From assembly GCA_903870545.1 (NCBI GenBank), contig CAIQDI010000007.1, positions 62,001 to 126,000 of the forward strand: a stretch of 64,000 nucleotides of DNA, read 5' to 3'. A model generated the notes under the pieces. The model made no database searches, was not told where the DNA came from, and worked only from the letters and a program-made list of their open reading frames with translations. The stretch is from an uncultured Pseudomonadota bacterium (lineage in GTDB: Bacteria > Pseudomonadota > Gammaproteobacteria > Methylococcales > Methylomonadaceae). Below, piece by piece: positions 59,359 through 64,000 of this stretch (the stretch's first letter is position 1; every line of letters starts with the position of its first letter). The position numbers and the translations under genes are program-made.

Positions 59359-60684
59359 ATGAAAACAAGAAAAAAACACAACAATTCTCGAATGATGCAA
59401 GCTGCGACAAGCAGTTTATTGTTGGTGGGTTTGATTGCCAATGCTCATGCAGGCGCAATCGCGGATTTAAGCGGATACGATGTGAATGAAACCTCGTTGT
59501 TTAAAAACAACGGCATCGTGGTGGGCGGTTGGACAAACGCGGGCATTACTTACAACGCCTCAAATCCAGCAAATGGCTTTAACGGCCCTGTGACATTTGG
59601 CGACCGTGATAGCGAAGTTCAACTCAATCAATTAAATTTATTTATTCAACGCGCTGTCGCAACGGAAGGAACAGGCTGGGATTTCGGTGGACGTTTTGAC
59701 GTGATGTTCGGAACAGATTCTATTTTCACACAAGCCTACGGCGTGCCTGCGTTTGACGTAAATAGCGGTGTGCCAATGAATCGTAGTCATTGGGATTTGA
59801 ATATGCTCAATGGCGGCGGAAATAATCGTTTCTATGATTTAGCGTTGCCGCAAGCCTACGCCGAAGCCTACGTTCCGATTGGTAATGGTTTGAATGTGAA
59901 AGCGGGGCATTTTTATACGCCCATCGGTTATGAAACGGTTCCTGCGCCAGACAATTTCTTTTACACGCACGCTTACACCATGCAATACGGCGAACCTTTC
60001 ACACACACGGGCATCATGGGAAATTATGCGATTGATGCCAATTGGTCGGTGATGGGTGGCGCGACCACGGGCAGCGCGACGGGCGGTTGGGATGGTGGTT
60101 ACGATAAACAACTCGGCAATTGGGGCGGTTTGGCGGGCGTAACGTGGACAAGCACGGACAAAGGTACGTCAGCCAATATCAGCGGCACGTTCAGCGAAAC
60201 TTCTGAACACAGCAGCAAAGCGTGGGGAATTTATAGCATCGTTTTAAAACACAATGTTACCGACAAAACGCACTTGGTTTTACAACATGATCACGGTTAC
60301 GCAAACGGCGTTTTGCTTGGTGGCGCGGCGACAGATGCTGAATGGTACGGTTTAAATATGCACTTAACCTACGACATCAAAGATAATTTAACGGCGGGAA
60401 TTCGTACCGAATGGTTTAGAGATCAAAATGGTTTCCGTGTTTGTTCACCAGGTCGAGTTGCTGCTGCAACAGACAATACGGGTGCAAATTATGCAGCGAG
60501 TTTCGGGGCAAATTGTACAGCAGCAACTTATTACGCCGTCACGGCGGGCGTAAACTGGAAACCGCTGCCTTGGTTAAATTTGCGTCCAAACGTGCGTTAC
60601 GACGTGGCGGATGGTTCGCGTCCATTTGGTAATGCAAAACAAGACCAATTTTTATTTTCCACTGACTTTTCGGTCACTTTCTAA
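59359..60684 (+). CDS. Outer-membrane beta-barrel porin (BBP2/OmpL-like)
   Basis: Signal peptide, alternating beta strands, terminal aromatic ...FLFSTDFSVTF. Confidence 0.8.
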   Translation: MKTRKKHNNSRMMQAATSSLLLVGLIANAHAGAIADLSGYDVNETSLFKNNGIVVGGWTNAGITYNASNPANGFNGPVTFGDRDSEVQLNQLNLFIQRAVATEGTGWDFGGRFDVMFGTDSIFTQAYGVPAFDVNSGVPMNRSHWDLNMLNGGGNNRFYDLALPQAYAEAYVPIGNGLNVKAGHFYTPIGYETVPAPDNFFYTHAYTMQYGEPFTHTGIMGNYAIDANWSVMGGATTGSATGGWDGGYDKQLGNWGGLAGVTWTSTDKGTSANISGTFSETSEHSSKAWGIYSIVLKHNVTDKTHLVLQHDHGYANGVLLGGAATDAEWYGLNMHLTYDIKDNLTAGIRTEWFRDQNGFRVCSPGRVAAATDNTGANYAASFGANCTAATYYAVTAGVNWKPLPWLNLRPNVRYDVADGSRPFGNAKQDQFLFSTDFSVTF

Positions 60685-60700
60685 AATTTAGGTAGGAAAA

Positions 60701-62092
60701 ATGAAAACATTTTTGCGTAGTTTCACCGCATTCGCATTATTCGGCACCAGCGCGTTAAGTTTCGCCGACGAAGTCGTCGCACCCGTTGCCAACAAAGGCG
60801 ATACGGCGTGGGTGATGATTTCAACCATTTTAGTCATTTTAATGATTATTCCTGGTTTAGCTTTATTTTACGGCGGCATGGTTCGCGCCAAAAATATGCT
60901 GTCTATTTTGATGCAAGTGTTTGTTATTTTTTGCATGATTGCACTTTTGTGGGCAATTTACGGTTATAGCGTGGCGTTCACCGAGGGAAATGCGTTTTTT
61001 GGCGGCATGAGCAAAGTCTTTTTAAAAGGCATTACGCCAGATTCATTGGCGGCGACCTTTAGCAAAGGCGTTTTCATTCCCGAATATGCTTACGTTGCCT
61101 TTCAATTAACATTCGCCGCGATTACACCGGCAATTATTATCGGTTCGTTTGCCGAACGGATTAAATTTTCAGCGGTATTATTATTCACCTTTATTTGGTT
61201 TACCTTTTCTTATTTGCCATTGGCGCACATGGTTTGGTATTGGTCAGGTCCCGATGCTTACACCGATGCCGGTGCAGCTGAAACGGCAACTGCCGCTGCT
61301 GGTTTCCTGTTTCAAAAAGGAGCGTTAGATTTCGCGGGTGGTTCCGTGGTTCACATTAACGCAGGCGTTGCCGGTTTAATGGGTTGTTTGTTAATTGGCA
61401 AACGTATTGGTTTTGGACGTGAATCACTTGCGCCACACAGCGTCACATTGACCATGGTGGGTGCGTCACTCGCGTGGGTCGGTTGGTTTGGCTTTAACGT
61501 CGGTTCAAATTTAGAAGCCAACGGATTAGCGGCATTAGTGTTCGTGAATACCTTATTAGCCGGCGCAGCGGCAACGTTATCGTGGATGACGGCAGAATGG
61601 TTAATGCGCGGCAAACCTAGTATGTTAGGCGCGGCTTCAGGCGCAATAGCGGGCTTAGTCGTGATCACCCCCGCGTGCGGATGGTCTGGGCCAATAGGTG
61701 CCATTTTCTTAGGATTAGCGTCGGGCGGTGTCTGTTTTTGGGCTGTCACCCTGTTGAAAACAAAACTCAACTATGACGATTCGTTGGATGCTTTCGGTGT
61801 TCACGGTGTGGGCGGAATTTTAGGCGCACTAGGTACCGCCGTCGTCGCTAATCCAGGATTTGGCGGCACCGGTGTTTGGGATTATGTGGCGAATGGTGTG
61901 GCTGAATATAACTTTACCGCACAATTCATCAGCCAATTTTGGGGTGTAGCCGTTGCAGTCATTTGGTCGGCAATTGTTTCTTATGCAGCATATAAAATTG
62001 CGGATGTTATTGTCGGTCTGCGTGTGAGTGAAGAAGACGAACGCCAAGGTTTAGACGTTTCAGAACATGGCGAAACGGCTTATCACTTGTAG
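60701..62092 (+). CDS. amtB: Ammonium transporter
   Basis: DTAWVMISTILVILMIIPGLALFYGGMVRAKNMLSILMQ; FAERIKFSA; DFAGGSVVHINAG; DAFGVHGVGG. Confidence 0.95.
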   Translation: MKTFLRSFTAFALFGTSALSFADEVVAPVANKGDTAWVMISTILVILMIIPGLALFYGGMVRAKNMLSILMQVFVIFCMIALLWAIYGYSVAFTEGNAFFGGMSKVFLKGITPDSLAATFSKGVFIPEYAYVAFQLTFAAITPAIIIGSFAERIKFSAVLLFTFIWFTFSYLPLAHMVWYWSGPDAYTDAGAAETATAAAGFLFQKGALDFAGGSVVHINAGVAGLMGCLLIGKRIGFGRESLAPHSVTLTMVGASLAWVGWFGFNVGSNLEANGLAALVFVNTLLAGAAATLSWMTAEWLMRGKPSMLGAASGAIAGLVVITPACGWSGPIGAIFLGLASGGVCFWAVTLLKTKLNYDDSLDAFGVHGVGGILGALGTAVVANPGFGGTGVWDYVANGVAEYNFTAQFISQFWGVAVAVIWSAIVSYAAYKIADVIVGLRVSEEDERQGLDVSEHGETAYHL

Positions 62093-62097
62093 AAATA

Positions 62098-62163
62098 GCG
62101 GGGGAGCGCGAATTTATTCGCGCTTTTTTCAGCAAGTGCCGCGCGAATAAATTCGCGCCCACC
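62098..62163. repeat. REPIN-like hairpin doublet downstream of amtB
   Basis: GCGGGGGAGCGCGAATTTATTCGCGCTTTTTTCAGCAAGTGCCGCGCGAATAAATTCGCGCCCACC. Confidence 0.65.
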
Positions 62164-62196
62164 TTAAAAATTTTTCTGTAAAAATTTTTCTGTTTC

Positions 62197-62225
62197 TTGA
62201 ACCTTTAACCGGCTTTCACTATGAT
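62197..62225 (+). promoter_or_regulatory. Predicted sigma-70 promoter for glnK-amtB
   Basis: TTGAAC-N17-TATGAT. Confidence 0.55.
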
Positions 62226-62243
62226 TGCCCGTGCAGTCTTTAA

Positions 62244-62609
<366 letters not shown>

Positions 62610-62614
62610 AAACT

Positions 62615-63916
62615 ATGCACTCAAAATTTAATTTTTGGACGTGGCTTCTTGCCACGTCTTTTTTTATTCTGCCGCAAACTGTTTTTGCCACAGAATTAAA
62701 TCAGGCGAACACCGCATGGGTATTGACCTCAACGGCCTTGGTTTTGTTTATGACAATTCCAGGGCTTTCGTTGTTTTACGGTGGTTTGGTCAGCAGTAAA
62801 AATGTGCTATCCATTTTGATGCAATGTTTTACGATTACTTGTCTCGTGTCGATTTTATGGCTCGCAGGTATTTATAGTTTAATTTTTGCAGATGGTGGCG
62901 AATCACAAGCGTGGATGGGCGGTTGGTCAAAAGCCTTTTTGCCGGACATTAACACGACCGTTTTGATTGGCGATATTCCCGAAACTGTGTATTTTATGTT
63001 TCAAATGACGTTTGCGATTATCACGCCCGCGTTAATCGTCGGCGGCTTTGCGGAACGAATGAAATTTTCCGCGATGTTATGGTTTAGTGCGTTGTGGTTA
63101 ATTTTGGTTTATGTGCCAATTTGTCATTGGATTTGGGGCGGCGGTTGGTTGGCAAAATTAGGCGTAATGGATTTTGCCGGCGGCATTGTCATTCACGTCA
63201 ATGCAGGCGTTGCGGCATTAGTGGCAGCAATCGTTTTGGGTAAACGCAAAGGTTTTCCACACGTCGCGATGCCACCCCACAACATGACAATGGTCGTCAC
63301 TGGCGCAGGCATGTTGTGGGTCGGTTGGTTTGGTTTTAATGGCGGCAGCGCGTTGACCTCTGATGGTCATGCGGGAATGGCCATTTTAGTGACACACATT
63401 GGCGCGGCTTCTGGCGCGTTAACCTGGATGACCATTGAATGGTTACGTTTTGGCAAACCCAGCGTACTCGGTATTGTCACCGGCATGGTGGCAGGTTTAG
63501 GCACGATTACGCCCGCGTCGGGTTTTATTGGGCCATTCGGTGCATTAGTCATTGGCGTAACAGCAGGAATTATCTGTTTTTACGCAACACAAATTGTTAA
63601 ACGCAAACTGAAAATCGACGATTCATTGGACGTTTTTCCCGTTCACGGTGTGGGTGGCGTAATCGGTTCATTATTGACCGGCGTATTTGCGGCGAGCCAA
63701 TTCGGCGGTTTAGGATTGCCCGAAGGTGTAACCATTAGTCACCAAGTGGGCGTGCAGGCTTTAGCCGTTTTAGTCACTGCAATATGGAGCGCGGCGTTTA
63801 GTTTTGCGATTCTCAAAGGTTTGGACGCATGGATTGGTTTGCGTGTAACCAGTGACGAAGAAGTACAAGGTTTAGACATTTCGTTGCACGAAGAAACCGG
63901 TTATCACAGCCTATAA
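62615..63916 (+). CDS. amtB: Ammonium transporter (second copy)
   Basis: NTAWVLTSTALVLFMTIPGLSLFYGGLVSSKNVLSILMQC; DFAGGIVIHVNAG; DVFPVHGVGG. Confidence 0.95.
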   Translation: MHSKFNFWTWLLATSFFILPQTVFATELNQANTAWVLTSTALVLFMTIPGLSLFYGGLVSSKNVLSILMQCFTITCLVSILWLAGIYSLIFADGGESQAWMGGWSKAFLPDINTTVLIGDIPETVYFMFQMTFAIITPALIVGGFAERMKFSAMLWFSALWLILVYVPICHWIWGGGWLAKLGVMDFAGGIVIHVNAGVAALVAAIVLGKRKGFPHVAMPPHNMTMVVTGAGMLWVGWFGFNGGSALTSDGHAGMAILVTHIGAASGALTWMTIEWLRFGKPSVLGIVTGMVAGLGTITPASGFIGPFGALVIGVTAGIICFYATQIVKRKLKIDDSLDVFPVHGVGGVIGSLLTGVFAASQFGGLGLPEGVTISHQVGVQALAVLVTAIWSAAFSFAILKGLDAWIGLRVTSDEEVQGLDISLHEETGYHSL

Positions 63917-64000
63917 CCAACTAAATTACTCAGATAGCATTGACGAATGAGGTTCAATCTAACAGAATCCACGTTCAGATTTTCAGTCAACACGAAACAA

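Noticed and set aside
62166-62192. Tandem AAAAATTTTTCTG repeat upstream of glnK
   Set aside because: Two-copy short AT-rich repeat, likely promoter-upstream sequence; insufficient evidence for function.

Overview
The window is an ordinary-density chromosomal segment, probably from a gammaproteobacterial methylotroph or methanotroph. That assignment is inferred from a fae (formaldehyde-activating enzyme) locus with H4MPT-type accessory genes, a flagellar fleQ-fliEFGHIJK cluster, and glnA/amtB/glnK. From left to right it contains: a truncated RTX-like protein preceded by an Uma2-like gene; a DUF1566 protein; recQ; argJ; a GNAT gene bracketed by inverted palindromic repeats; a MASE1 histidine kinase; ssb; an FAH-family hydrolase; a RelE/Phd-type TA pair inside a duplicated 3' end of a one-polypeptide R-M-S gene; argH, pyk and gap; a ZIP and GDT1 metal transporter pair; a cluster of small membrane proteins; a second DUF1566 gene, a CxxCH protein and a DUF2490 gene downstream of a three-gene HyfF/HyfG/HyfI-like (complex I-related) module lacking canonical Ni ligands; ampG; tRNA-Leu; lnt and parA; an MHYT-PAS-GGDEF protein; fusA; a CorC/CNNM protein; the flagellar cluster; the C1 cofactor cluster; and a nitrogen-assimilation cluster (glnA, porin, amtB, glnK, amtB). 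The best leads are (1) the R-M-S gene with a TA pair between ~100-bp direct repeats of its own tail; (2) the Ehr-like three-gene module; (3) an 885-bp GNAT plus zinc-finger microprotein unit bracketed by inverted MITE-like ends; (4) REPIN-like hairpin doublets with compensatory changes placed just after stop codons; (5) uncharacterised ATP-grasp, CitG-like and HisA-like genes around fae. All family calls come from reading motifs; no database search was possible.
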